Assembly: GCA_026005035.1 (NCBI GenBank)
Contig: BPKH01000006.1
Location: 154,132-218,131 of the forward strand
Direction: 5' to 3'
DNA: 64,000 nucleotides
Origin: Porticoccaceae bacterium
GTDB lineage: Bacteria > Pseudomonadota > Gammaproteobacteria > Pseudomonadales > Porticoccaceae
Numbering within the stretch: position 1 is the stretch's first letter; each line of letters begins with the position of its first letter. Under the pieces are notes generated by a model. It worked only from the letters and a program-made list of their open reading frames with translations, was not told the origin of the DNA and made no database searches. Position numbers and translations under genes: made by a program. Below are positions 35,138 through 43,651 of the stretch, piece by piece.

Positions 35138-38032
35138 TCAGACCTCCGCGAGGATTCGCTGGTAACGCCGCCGGTCGGCGCGGGCCACCCAGCGCCGCCA
35201 CAGCCAGACGATGCCGAGGCCGACGAGCGCCAGTCCGTAGTTGAGCCATTCGAAGAGCCGCGCTTCCTCCGGCGAGAGGGGGGCGAGGGTGCGGGCGAGC
35301 CGCGTCCGGCCACGCAGGGCGAGGAGGGCGGGATCCTCCAGGGACCAGTCGACGGCGTTTTGGAGGAAATCCAGGGGAGCCGTGTAATAGGTGTTGAGCC
35401 CCTGGGAGACGAGCTCCAGGGCCAGATCGCTGGCGAAGGTGCGGCTCGCCACCACCAAAAGCCGCGCGCTTGCCGGAGAGCGCTCCAGGACGCCGCTGGC
35501 GACCGGTCGGGTCTTGTCCCGGTCCGCCTCGCCGGCGCCATCGGCGTCTTCCCCTCCCGCCTTTTCTTTCTCGTTTTCTTCCGCCAGCGAGGCCAGGGGG
35601 GAGGGCTTGCCCCGATAGAAGGACTCGAAGCTGCCCTCCAGCGCCGCGGCCAGCACCGCCGCGGCGCGCTCTTCCGCCGGCGGGAAGCCGTAGCGGGGAT
35701 GGCGGGCGAAGTCGGGCACCAGGTCGGGATCCGCCGTGGTCCAGCTCTGGGGGGAGCTCTTGGCCAAGGGGGTGAAGGTGCGGCCTCGGTTTTTCGCCTC
35801 GTCCACCGCGATGGGCGAGACCCAGTTGAAGGTGAGCTGCTCTAGGTTGGCGGTCACGGGATGGCGGCGCGCCAGGGCTTCGCCGCGCACGTCGGGGAAG
35901 AAGGGATAGGGCACCAGGTGGTACTCCAACAGGCTCAGCCCCCCCACCTGGCGCTCCACCGGAATGGGCAGCGCGGCGCTCTGGGGGTCGAGCACCAGCC
36001 GCTCCTCGACGCGGATGCCGAAGTGCTCGAGCCACTCCTCGAGCCCCGAGCGCACGCGGCTCGCTCGCAGGGTGCCGGCGAGCTGGACGTCGAAGGGCGA
36101 GGTGACGAGCACCACGCTGCCGCCCCGCATCAGGAATTGGTCGACGGCGAAGCGCTGGCGGTCGTCGAGCTCGCGGGGGGCGAGCAGCAGGAGGAGATCC
36201 GCCTCGGCGGGGACCTGGCCGTTCTTTAGGTCGGTCTCCACCAGGCGCACGTTTTCCTCGAGCACCTTTTGCAGTTGTTCGTAGCGCTGGGCGTCGGGCC
36301 CGAAGGCGGGGGGGTGCATCCAGGCGACGGTGCGCAGCACGCCGGGCGTGAGGCGCCGCAGGGCGGCGTTCAGGGTGCGCTCGAGCCCGGCGCGATCCAG
36401 GGTCTCGGGGAGAGGCACGGGGATGCGCTCCTCGCCCCGTTGCAACACCAGCTGGAACCAGAAGGGCCGGGGATCGGCGAGGCTCGCCACCAGCGGCCCC
36501 AGGCCCTCCTCGCGCAGCCGGCGGGCCAGATCGCCGTCGCCCGCGTCGGGGTCGGCGTAGCGGACCTCGAGTTTGTCGTCCGCCTTGGCCCGCAGGTCGG
36601 CCAAGATCTCCCGGAGTTCGCCGCGCAGTCGCCTCAAGGGTTCCGGCAGCTGCTCGGCGGGGGAGAGATAGGCGTGGAGCACCACCTGTTCCGCCAGGCC
36701 CGCCAGGGGGTCTCCCCCCGCCGCCCAGGCCCCCGCCACCTTGCGGATGGCCCGGGTGACGGCGTACTCCGGGTCCTTGAGGACCACGTCCAGCGAGGTC
36801 TCGCCGCGCGCCTTGACCTCGATCAGGTCGCGAAAGCCCAGGTGTTCGTACTGGTCGCCGTAGGACACCACCACGTCGAAGTAGGCGTTGACCACTGCCG
36901 CTTGGTAGCGATCGGCGGTCTGGAAGGGAACCGGCCGGATGCCGTAGCGACCGGCCGCCTCCTCTTCCGCTTCCCGGTCGCGGGTGGGGTCGACGATCTC
37001 GACGCGCACCCTCCCACGTCCCGCGGCGGCGTATTCCCTCAGCAGGTCGGCGAGCTGCGGCACCAGGGGGGCGAGGAGGGGATGGGTCCGCTCCGAAAAG
37101 TAGCCGCGGATGAGCAAGGGCTCCTCGAGCCGGGCGAGCTCGGCGCGGGTCGCCTCGGAGAGGCTGTAGAGCCGCTCCCGGGTGAGGTCGAGGCGCAGCC
37201 CCCCCAGTTGGCCGAGCCACAGGTTGACCGCGGCGAAGTTGGCGGCGAGGAGCGCCGCCCCCAAAAGCCACCGCCGGTGGCTGGCAGAGGGGGGGTTGCC
37301 CGCCCAGCGCAGCCGTTCCAGGGAGAGGCGATTGAAGACCAGGAAGACGGCGGTGAGGCTCAGGTAGTAGACCAGGTCCCCAAGGTCGAGCACGCCCCGG
37401 CCGATGGCCTCGAAGCGGCTCGCCGTGCCCAGGCGGGCGAGCCATTCCCCCACCCGGTAGCCGAAGAGCCCGGCGAACCACGCCGAGCCGAGCAGGTGGA
37501 AGGCGCCGGCCACCGCCGCCGTCAGGATCAGGGCGACGATCGGGTTGTCGGTGCGGCTGCTCATGGCAAGCCCGATGGCCACGTAGGTGGCGGCCAGGGC
37601 GAGGCTCGCCAGATAGCCCCCCGCCACCGGGCCCCAGTCCAGGGGGCCGAGGGCCGCCACCGTCAGCGGCAGGGGCAGGGTCAGGACGAGGGAGAGGGCC
37701 ACCAGGCCCAAGGCGGCGGCGAACTTGCCCAGGATCAGCGCCCAGGGGTCGGTGGGCGCGGTCAGCAGGCTCTCCAGGGTGCCGGCGCGGCGCTCCTCCG
37801 ACCAGCTGCGCATGGTGAGCGCCGCCACCAGAAAGATCGCCAAAAGCGGCCACCACGCAAAGAGCGGCCTGACGTCGGCGATGTTGCGGGCGAAAAAGGA
37901 TTCCACCCAGAAGAAGCAAAAGAGGTTCGCCGCCAGGAAGGCGGCCAGGAACAGCCAGGCGGCGGGGCTTGCGAAAAAGCCGCGGAACTCCTTGCGCGCC
38001 ACCCGCGCCGCGCGGGCGAGGCTCTCAACCAT
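35138..38032 (-). CDS. GldF-GldG fusion: ABC-2 permease joined to a GldG-like auxiliary domain
   Basis: A 964-residue protein. Residues about 1-240 are an ABC-2 permease with six membrane segments (ARKEFRGFFASPAAWLFLAAFL, SWSEERRAGTLESLLTAPT). A seventh segment (WLLGAALLAANFAAVNLWLG) leads into a long soluble GldG/ABC-auxiliary domain (LRLDLTRERLYSLSEATRAEL, LLLLLAPRELDDRQRFAVDQFLMRGGSVVLV) and a C-terminal membrane helix. GldF and GldG are separate proteins in Flavobacterium; the fused form occurs in proteobacteria. It overlaps the ATPase gene by 8 bases. Confidence 0.88.
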   Translation of the reverse strand: MVESLARAARVARKEFRGFFASPAAWLFLAAFLAANLFCFFWVESFFARNIADVRPLFAWWPLLAIFLVAALTMRSWSEERRAGTLESLLTAPTDPWALILGKFAAALGLVALSLVLTLPLPLTVAALGPLDWGPVAGGYLASLALAATYVAIGLAMSSRTDNPIVALILTAAVAGAFHLLGSAWFAGLFGYRVGEWLARLGTASRFEAIGRGVLDLGDLVYYLSLTAVFLVFNRLSLERLRWAGNPPSASHRRWLLGAALLAANFAAVNLWLGQLGGLRLDLTRERLYSLSEATRAELARLEEPLLIRGYFSERTHPLLAPLVPQLADLLREYAAAGRGRVRVEIVDPTRDREAEEEAAGRYGIRPVPFQTADRYQAAVVNAYFDVVVSYGDQYEHLGFRDLIEVKARGETSLDVVLKDPEYAVTRAIRKVAGAWAAGGDPLAGLAEQVVLHAYLSPAEQLPEPLRRLRGELREILADLRAKADDKLEVRYADPDAGDGDLARRLREEGLGPLVASLADPRPFWFQLVLQRGEERIPVPLPETLDRAGLERTLNAALRRLTPGVLRTVAWMHPPAFGPDAQRYEQLQKVLEENVRLVETDLKNGQVPAEADLLLLLAPRELDDRQRFAVDQFLMRGGSVVLVTSPFDVQLAGTLRASRVRSGLEEWLEHFGIRVEERLVLDPQSAALPIPVERQVGGLSLLEYHLVPYPFFPDVRGEALARRHPVTANLEQLTFNWVSPIAVDEAKNRGRTFTPLAKSSPQSWTTADPDLVPDFARHPRYGFPPAEERAAAVLAAALEGSFESFYRGKPSPLASLAEENEKEKAGGEDADGAGEADRDKTRPVASGVLERSPASARLLVVASRTFASDLALELVSQGLNTYYTAPLDFLQNAVDWSLEDPALLALRGRTRLARTLAPLSPEEARLFEWLNYGLALVGLGIVWLWRRWVARADRRRYQRILAEV

Positions 38033-38939
38033 GGGCCACCTCCTCGTTCACCCGGGCAAAGACCGTCTCGAGGTCCCGGCGCTCGGGGGCCAACTCGCAC
38101 AGTTCGATGCCCGCCCGGTGGAGGGCGCGGGCGACCTCCGGCGCCCGCTCGGGGTCCACCTGCAGGCGATAGCGGTGCCGTCCCGGCGGGCCGGCGCACA
38201 CCTCCACCGCCTCGGCTCCCACCACGTCCGCGAGCACTGCCCGCGCGTCCTGGATCGTCTCCACCGCCAGGCCGCGGTCCGCCTGGAGGTCGGCGAGCCG
38301 TGCGTCCAGGGCCAGGCGGCCCGAGCGCAGGATCAAGACCCGCTCGCAGACCGCCTGCACCTCCTGGAGGATGTGGGTGGAGACGATCACCGTGGCGGTC
38401 CGGGCCAGATCCCGGATCAGTTCGCGCATGTGGAGGATCTGGGTGGGGTCGAGGCCGTTGGTGGGCTCGTCGAGAATGACGATGGACGGCTCGTGGAGGA
38501 TCGCCTGGGCCACCCCCACCCGCTGCCGGTAGCCCCGGGAGAGGGTGTGGATGGGAGAGGTGGCCTTGTCGGCCAGCTCGGTGCGGCGGATGGCCCGGGC
38601 GACGGCGGCGGCCCGTCGCGCAGCCGGCACGCCGTGGAGGGCGGCCTGGTATTCCAGGTAGTCGATCACCGACATCTCGGGCCAGACCGGGCAGTTTTCC
38701 GGCAGGTAGCCGAGGCGGGCCTGGATGGCCGCCCTGTCCCGGTCGAGGGAGAGGCCGTCCACCCGGATGGTGCCGGCGGTGGGCTCGAGAAAGCCGGTGA
38801 GCATCTTCATGATCGTGGTCTTGCCGGCGCCGTTGTGGCCGAGCAGGCCCACCACCTCGCCGGCGGCGATGGAAAAGCCGACGTCGTCCACCGCCAACAC
38901 CTCCCCGTAGCGGCGCGTCAGGTGTTCCACCTCGATCAT
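38025..38939 (-). CDS. ABC transporter ATPase (GldA-like)
   Basis: A 304-residue ATPase. Walker A is GHNGAGKTT, signature motif is LSRGYRQRVGVA (variant of LSGGQ), Walker B is SIVILDEPTNGLDP, and the H-loop is STHILQEV. A C-terminal DUF4162-like extension follows. ATG 38939 sits 9 bases after GGAGG. Together with the fused permease and DUF4340 protein it forms a complete exporter-like unit; substrate unknown. Confidence 0.92.
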   Translation of the reverse strand: MIEVEHLTRRYGEVLAVDDVGFSIAAGEVVGLLGHNGAGKTTIMKMLTGFLEPTAGTIRVDGLSLDRDRAAIQARLGYLPENCPVWPEMSVIDYLEYQAALHGVPAARRAAAVARAIRRTELADKATSPIHTLSRGYRQRVGVAQAILHEPSIVILDEPTNGLDPTQILHMRELIRDLARTATVIVSTHILQEVQAVCERVLILRSGRLALDARLADLQADRGLAVETIQDARAVLADVVGAEAVEVCAGPPGRHRYRLQVDPERAPEVARALHRAGIELCELAPERRDLETVFARVNEEVAHG

Positions 38940-39070
38940 GGACAACCTCCGTGGGTGCGGCTCTCGACGGGTCGGGGGATCCCGGGGGCGGGACGCGCCC
39001 TTATGTAGCGGCGCCGCCTGCGCCTGTCAACCGCTATCCTGGATAGGGTCTGAAGCGGGGAGGTAAAGCG

Positions 39071-39982
39071 ATGGCCGACGGCGTGGGGGTTCTCGACCGG
39101 AGGGCCAATCTCAAGGGGCGGATCGCCGCCGTGGTGGGCGGCGCAGGTGGCATTCTCGGGCGGGCGGTGACTTTGGGGTTCGCCGAGGCGGGGGTGGACG
39201 TGGCGGTGCTGGACTGCGATGCCGCCGCCGTGGAGGCGATCGTGCCCGAGGTGGAACGGCGGCGGCGGCGGGCGCTCGCCGTCGCCGGGGACGCCTTGGA
39301 ATTCGCCGATCTGGCGCGCTTTTTCGAGGCCGTGGCGGCGAGCTACGGCCATCTGGACATCCTGGTCAACCTGGTGGGCGGCGTCGCCCGGGCATCCTTT
39401 GCGGACACCACCCGGGAGCAGAACCAGTGGGAGATCCGCGCCAATTTCGGGTACGTGTTGGACTCGGTGCGGCTCGCCTTGCCCCTTCTGCGCAAAAGTG
39501 GCCGCGGGGGCAGCATCGTCAATTTCACCACCATCGAGGCCCATCGGGGCGCGGCTACCTACGCCGTCTACGCGGGGGCCAAGGCGGCCACCACCAATTT
39601 CAGCCGGGCGCTGGCGGTGGAACTCGCCGCCGAGGGAATTCGGGTCAATTGCCTGGCGCCCGACACCTCGCCGGCACAGGGTGCCAACGCCGCCCTGCGT
39701 CCCGAAGATTTCGCCCGCCTGCGCGAGCTGGGCGCCGACGCCCTGGAGCGGGCCATCGCCTTTTACGTCCCCATGAAGCGCGCCCCCTCCGTGGACGATG
39801 TGGTCAACGGCGTCCTCTTCCTGGCCGGTGACCTGGCCCGCTCCATCACCGGCACCACCCTGCACGTGGACGGCGGCACCAGCGCCTCCCTCGGCTTTCT
39901 CGACTGGCCCGGCGGCGACGGCTACATGCCCGCCCCCCTGGGCGGCAGCCTGCGTCGCCTCTTCCCTTTCGAGGGCGACTAG
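39071..39982 (+). CDS. Short-chain dehydrogenase/reductase
   Basis: A 303-residue classical SDR. The cofactor loop is VVGGAGGILGRAV, the NNAG-like motif is LVNLVGG, and the active-site Tyr/Lys are in YAVYAGAKAATTNF. The usual catalytic Ser position reads FTT, so a Thr must replace it. A C-terminal extension of about 35 residues is proline/glycine-rich. Its stop overlaps the opposing HxlR stop by 4 bases. Substrate unknown. Confidence 0.88.
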   Translation: MADGVGVLDRRANLKGRIAAVVGGAGGILGRAVTLGFAEAGVDVAVLDCDAAAVEAIVPEVERRRRRALAVAGDALEFADLARFFEAVAASYGHLDILVNLVGGVARASFADTTREQNQWEIRANFGYVLDSVRLALPLLRKSGRGGSIVNFTTIEAHRGAATYAVYAGAKAATTNFSRALAVELAAEGIRVNCLAPDTSPAQGANAALRPEDFARLRELGADALERAIAFYVPMKRAPSVDDVVNGVLFLAGDLARSITGTTLHVDGGTSASLGFLDWPGGDGYMPAPLGGSLRRLFPFEGD

Positions 39983-40329
39983 GGAGCGCGGCGTCTCTCC
40001 CGCTCGAGGATCGCCTCCAGCCGCTCCACCTCGTCCAGCAGGCCGGCGAACCGCGCCCCGAAGGGGGTCAGGTGGTATTCCACGCGCGGCGGAATCTCGG
40101 GGTATTCGGTGCGCGAGAGGATGCCGAAGCGCACCAGCTTGCGCAGCCGTTCGTTGAGGACCTTGGTGGAGATCCCGGCAAGCTCTCGTTCCAGCGCCCC
40201 CGGACGGTGGATGCCGCGGCGCACGGCGGCGAGCAGGGCCACAGACCACTTGCAGCCCACCACCTGCTCCACCATGCGCGCCGCCGAGGGAAGATCTTTT
40301 TTCTTCGCCCCGTCGCCGATCTTTCCCAT
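39979..40329 (-). CDS. HxlR-family winged-helix regulator
   Basis: A 116-residue regulator. The HxlR signature is VVGCKWSVALLAAVRRG with the recognition region ISTKVLNERLRKLVRFGILSR and the wing YHLTPFGARF. One Cys (VVGCKW) occupies the position where redox or aldehyde-sensing HxlR proteins carry their sensor Cys. It is divergent from the P460-like cytochrome gene, the likely target. Confidence 0.92.
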   Translation of the reverse strand: MGKIGDGAKKKDLPSAARMVEQVVGCKWSVALLAAVRRGIHRPGALERELAGISTKVLNERLRKLVRFGILSRTEYPEIPPRVEYHLTPFGARFAGLLDEVERLEAILERERRRAP

Positions 40330-40357
40330 TTGGAAACCCCCTGACCCTTTGGTAACC
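40329..40357. promoter_or_regulatory. Two 10-bp direct repeats, probable HxlR operator
   Basis: TTTGGAAACC (40329-40338) and TTTGGTAACC (40348-40357) differ at one position and start 19 bases apart, about two helical turns. They lie between hxlR and the cytochrome gene, with the first touching the hxlR start codon, where autorepression would act. A -10-like TATAGC follows at about 40383. Confidence 0.52.
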
Positions 40358-40415
40358 GCTTGTCCACCGCCGGCGGGATGACTATAGCTTGGAGAGTGAA
40401 ATCACGGGGAGGACG

Positions 40416-40895
40416 ATGGCCATGAAACGGTTGATGTCGGCACTGGGTTGGGCGGTGCTGCCGCTGTGCGCCGCCGCGGCGGAAGTGGTGGAGTATCCCG
40501 AGGGGTACCGGAATTGGACCCACGTCAAATCCATGGTGATTGAGCAGGGTCACGCCCTATACGAGTCCTTCGGCGGCATTCACCACATCTACGCCAACGA
40601 GTCGGCCCTGCGCGGTTACCGGGCGGGCGAATTCCCCGACGGCAGCGTGCTGGTCTTCGATCTACTGGAGGCCCAGGCGGAGGACCACGCCCTCGTCGAG
40701 GGGCCCCGCAAGGTGCTCGGCGTGATGGTCAAGGACCGCACCCGCTTTGCCGCCACCGGTGGTTGGGGGTTCGAGGGCTTCGCCGGCGGTGATCCCAACC
40801 AGCGCGTGGTGGCAGACAAGGCCGCCGAGGCCTGTTTCGCCTGCCACGCCCAGCAGCGCGAGCGCGACTACGTGTTCAGCAGCTGGCGGGATTGA
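40416..40895 (+). CDS. Cytochrome P460-family protein
   Basis: A 159-residue exported monohaem protein. Signal peptide MAMKRLMSALGWAVLPLCAAAA; the mature part has the P460 signature YRNWTHVKSMVI, IHHIYAN and the haem site CFACHAQQRERDYVFS. Family members oxidise hydroxylamine or bind NO (cytochrome P460 and c'-beta); which applies here is open. ATG 40416 follows GGGGAGGACG. It is controlled from the same divergent region as hxlR. Confidence 0.9.
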   Translation: MAMKRLMSALGWAVLPLCAAAAEVVEYPEGYRNWTHVKSMVIEQGHALYESFGGIHHIYANESALRGYRAGEFPDGSVLVFDLLEAQAEDHALVEGPRKVLGVMVKDRTRFAATGGWGFEGFAGGDPNQRVVADKAAEACFACHAQQRERDYVFSSWRD

Positions 40896-40946
40896 CGGCC
40901 GCAGGCGATCCGCCAGGGGATCTGTGCGGCGGTGTGCGGGCGCCCG

Positions 40947-41447
40947 TCAGCGCGCCGCCGAGCGGGTGCGGCGGGCCAACAAGTGGTCCAGGGAGAGCTC
41001 TCCCGCGCCGCGGGCCAGGAGCTGCAGGAGCACCGCCGCCCAGACGCCGTGGGTGGGCCAGGCCTCCGGATAGACCAGAAACTGGATCACCGCGGTCATG
41101 ATCAACAGACCGAGGGCGGCGAATCGGGTGGCGAGCCCGAAGAGCAGCAGGGCGGGAAAGAGGTGTTCGGCCACGGCGGCGGCGAGGGCCGCCCACTGGG
41201 GGTCGACGAGGGGCAAGCGGTACTCCTCTCGGAAGAGAAAGACCGCGCTGTCGGCAAGCTTGGGCCAGCCCCACTCGAAGCGCCCCTCCTGGGGGTCGAG
41301 GGTGAAGCCCTCGATCTTGGTCTGCCCCGAGCGCCAGAAGATGGCGGCGATGGAGATTCGCCCCACCAGGGCGATGAGTCCGTCGGGGATCCGAGAAAGG
41401 CATGCGGCGAAGCGATTGGCCGCGGCGACGAAGGGCTCGGCGATCAT
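40947..41447 (-). CDS. DoxX-family membrane protein, last gene of the bufferin operon
   Basis: A 166-residue protein with four predicted membrane helices: DGLIALVGRISIAAIFWRSGQTKI, FPALLLFGLATRFAALGLLIM and others. DoxX proteins are the usual fourth gene of gig/bufferin operons, where they may supply electrons or support the copper response. The ATG overlaps the stop of bufC (ATGA). Confidence 0.92.
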   Translation of the reverse strand: MIAEPFVAAANRFAACLSRIPDGLIALVGRISIAAIFWRSGQTKIEGFTLDPQEGRFEWGWPKLADSAVFLFREEYRLPLVDPQWAALAAAVAEHLFPALLLFGLATRFAALGLLIMTAVIQFLVYPEAWPTHGVWAAVLLQLLARGAGELSLDHLLARRTRSAAR

Positions 41448-42202
41448 GGTTTCTCCTCCGGCGAGATGGTCAGGGCGACGAAAGCGCCGTGGCGGAGCAG
41501 GGGGGTGAGGGCCTCTGCCAGCTGCGCCTCACAGCCGGACCCGGCGGTGGCCTCGGCCAGGGTGGCACCGCCCAGGAGCGCCGCCGCCAGGGCGGCGCAG
41601 GCGTCGTCCACCGCCACCACGCGAACCGCCAGGCGGGGGCGGACCACCAATGCGTTTTCGCCGCCGGCGACGGCGGGCGGGGACGCCTCTTCGGTCAGCG
41701 CCCGGTGGAGAGCAACCAGCGGATGGCGGGAGCGCACGAGGCGCAGGGCCGGGTGGGGTCGCCAGCGGCTGCGGGCCAGTCCTTCCGGATCCCGGGTCAA
41801 GGGCTGGAGCGCTTTGGCCGCCAGGGGGGGTGCGTCAGGTGCATGGAGCGCTTCCAGGCAGGCCCATTCGAGCCGGGCGAGGTCCGCGATCCAAGGGGGC
41901 AGATCCTCGTCCTCCAACGCGGCGAGGAGGGCGGGGAAGGCTCCGCCCCAGCGGGCCAACACCGGCGAGCGCGGGGGGTGACTGCACAGATAGCGGTGGG
42001 CGAGGGGCAAAAAGTGCTCGTCGCCGAGGGCGCGGCGCACCAGGGGAAAGGTGTCGGCGAGGGCTTCCAGCAGGGCGTGCCAGACGTTGTTGCGGTAGAC
42101 GGCGAAGCGCTTTGCCACGTTGGAGCCGTTCCACGCGGTGAGCCCTTCCGGGGGCGGCAGGTCGGGATGGAGGAGGGCGCGGGCGAAGGCGGCGAAATTC
42201 AC
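41444..42202 (-). CDS. bufC: BufC / HvfC-like partner (DUF2063)
   Basis: A 252-residue protein with an N-terminal DUF2063 domain: FAAFARALLHPDLPPPEG, AKRFAVYRNNVWHALLEALADTFPLV and HRYLCSHPPRSPVL. The C-terminal half is a second alpha/beta domain. DUF2063 proteins bind the MNIO enzyme and present the precursor leader. The GTG start overlaps the bufB stop (GTGA). Confidence 0.92.
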   Translation of the reverse strand: MNFAAFARALLHPDLPPPEGLTAWNGSNVAKRFAVYRNNVWHALLEALADTFPLVRRALGDEHFLPLAHRYLCSHPPRSPVLARWGGAFPALLAALEDEDLPPWIADLARLEWACLEALHAPDAPPLAAKALQPLTRDPEGLARSRWRPHPALRLVRSRHPLVALHRALTEEASPPAVAGGENALVVRPRLAVRVVAVDDACAALAAALLGGATLAEATAGSGCEAQLAEALTPLLRHGAFVALTISPEEKP

Positions 42203-43089
42203 GATGCCCGCTCCTTCCCCTGGCGGTGGACCAGATCGGCGGCCCGGCGGGCTTCGGCCTCGAGGACCGGCCAGGGGGGTAGGTCGCCGTCCCACTCGAT
42301 CAGGGTGGGCAGGGGTCCGAGGTGGTCGAGGAGCGCCGCGTACAGCGCCCAAACCGGCTCCGCCACCGGGCGGTCGTGGCTGTCGATGAGCAGTGGATCG
42401 CCTGCATCGTCCCAGTCCTGGGCGTGTCCCGCCAGGTGGACCTCCGCCACTGCCTCCAGGGGGAAGCGCTCCAGTTCCGCGAGGGGATCGCGATGGTGGT
42501 TGACGCAGGAGACGTACAGGTTGTTGAGGTCTAGCAAAAGGCCGCAGCCGGTGCGCCGCACCACCTCGGCGAGAAACTCGGGTTCGCTCCAGGTGGAGGC
42601 GGAGAACTCGACGTAGGTGGCGGGGTTCTCGAGGAGCAGGCGGCGGCCGAGCCGCTCCTGGACGCGTTCCACGTGGGCGCAGAGGCGGCGCAGGGTGGCG
42701 CCGTCGTAGGGGACGGCGAGCAGGTCGTCGAGAAAGATTCCACCCGCGCTCGACCAGGCGAGGTGCTCGGAGAAGGAAGCGGCGGCGGTGCGCGCAAGCA
42801 GGGCGGAGAGCGCCGCGAGGTGCTCCTCGGGTGGGGGGTGGGGCCCGGCCAGAGAGGCGCCCACGCCGTGGATGGAGAGGGGATAGCGCGCCGCCAGCCA
42901 GTCGAGCTGGTGGAGGAGCGGCCCGCCGGCGACGAAATAGTTCTCGGCGTGGACCTCGAAGAAGGCCACGGCACCCGCGCCTGCCGCCTCGATGGCGGCG
43001 AAGTGCTGGGGCTTGAAGCCCACGCCTACCGCCGCGGGCAGGGCGCACCGCGGTGCGCCCTGCCCGGCTTTCGCCGCTGCCTGGTCCAT
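42199..43089 (-). CDS. bufB: MNIO (DUF692) multinuclear iron oxidative enzyme BufB
   Basis: A 296-residue TIM-barrel oxygenase that converts precursor cysteines to thiooxazole-type groups in bufferins. The start of the domain is VGVGFKPQHFAAIE. Metal-ligand motifs are intact: FFEVHAENYF, LSIHGVGASL, FSEHLAWSSA, LLENPATYVEF, LLDLNNLYVSCVNHH, EVHLAGHAQDWDD, LLIDSHDRPV and LIEWDGDLPP. The ATG shares one base with the bufA stop (TGATG). Confidence 0.95.
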   Translation of the reverse strand: MDQAAAKAGQGAPRCALPAAVGVGFKPQHFAAIEAAGAGAVAFFEVHAENYFVAGGPLLHQLDWLAARYPLSIHGVGASLAGPHPPPEEHLAALSALLARTAAASFSEHLAWSSAGGIFLDDLLAVPYDGATLRRLCAHVERVQERLGRRLLLENPATYVEFSASTWSEPEFLAEVVRRTGCGLLLDLNNLYVSCVNHHRDPLAELERFPLEAVAEVHLAGHAQDWDDAGDPLLIDSHDRPVAEPVWALYAALLDHLGPLPTLIEWDGDLPPWPVLEAEARRAADLVHRQGKERAS

Positions 43090-43385
43090 CAGGAGGCGAC
43101 CTCCTCGAAGGGCTCGAGCTGGCCGTAGCCGGTGGGCGATGTAGGCGAAGGCGTCTTTTCGCAGCTGCCCTTCGGCACCATCTTCCAGGCGTTGCCCTGA
43201 TAGTCGCGGGTGGAGGTGCCGGCGCAGCTGGTGCCGGGGCCGGCCTTGCAGTCGTTTTTGCCTTTGAGGGCGATGCCGTAACACTTCTCCATGGCCGCCT
43301 CTTCGCCGGCGTGGGCTGCGATTCCCGCTGCGGCCAGGGCGACGCCGAGGGCCAGGGCCAAGGTGGTGGGGTTGGGTCGTTTCAC
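43089..43385 (-). CDS. bufA: Bufferin precursor BufA1 (DUF2282)
   Basis: A 98-residue RiPP precursor. A signal peptide (about residues 1-26, ending AGIAAHA) is followed by the bufferin core [23 protein letters not shown] and VPKGSCEK, with the four conserved cysteines that are modified by the MNIO enzyme. Long signal peptides are usual in bufferins, which chelate copper in the periplasm. The C-terminal tail after the last Cys ([16 protein letters not shown]) is longer than usual. GTG start with GGGAGGAAC before it. Confidence 0.95.
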   Translation of the reverse strand: MKRPNPTTLALALGVALAAAGIAAHAGEEAAMEKCYGIALKGKNDCKAGPGTSCAGTSTRDYQGNAWKMVPKGSCEKTPSPTSPTGYGQLEPFEEVAS

Positions 43386-43459
43386 GGTTCGTTCCTCCCG
43401 TTACGGTGCGCCCCGGAGCCTTCGACCGCGGTTGGGGCGAGGGCCGCGGTCGCACCTTG

Positions 43460-43485
43460 GTCGCCGCAGGAACGCCGATCCTTAC
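43460..43485 (-). promoter_or_regulatory. SigF-type ECF promoter candidate for the bufferin operon
   Basis: Reading leftward, GTAAGG (43485-43480), 16 bases, then CGAC (43463-43460). The Caulobacter SigF motif that controls bufferin genes is GTAACC-N16-CGAA, so this matches with two changes in total in the recognition blocks and an exact spacer. It would leave a leader of about 65 bases before bufA. No ECF gene lies in the window. Confidence 0.5.
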
Positions 43486-43536
43486 AGGAATCGCGCCGGG
43501 TGGGCGCGAGAGGGGAGGAGATCAGGAGGGGGAAGT

Positions 43537-43610
43537 TGGAGCGGGTAGCGGGAATCGAACCCGCGACGAGAGCTTGGGAAGCTCGCGTGATACCATTTCA
43601 CCATACCCGC
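43537..43610 (-). tRNA. tRNA-Gly (anticodon CCC)
   Basis: A 74-nt tRNA with encoded CCA. Acceptor GCGGGTA/TACCCGC, D-arm GTGA/TCAC, anticodon loop TTCCCAA giving anticodon CCC, T-arm GCGGG-TTCGATT-CCCGC and discriminator U73 all fold. The top pair of the anticodon stem (27-43) is a C-U mismatch, the only irregularity. It reads GGG codons. It points toward bufA. Confidence 0.95.
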
Positions 43611-43622
43611 TCGCGGCCGCTC

Positions 43623-43651
43623 ATGATAGAAAGCCCGCCCCGTTTCGGCAA
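43623..43651 (-). promoter_or_regulatory. Promoter of tRNA-Gly
   Basis: On the minus strand a -35 TTGCCG (43651-43646), a 17-base spacer and a -10 TATCAT (43628-43623), placed 12 bases before the tRNA 5' end. Confidence 0.75.

Noticed and set aside
43089-43160. A frameshift in the bufA C-terminal tail
   Set aside because: The tail is longer than usual, but the stop overlaps the bufB start exactly as coupling requires, and this region shows no other base errors.
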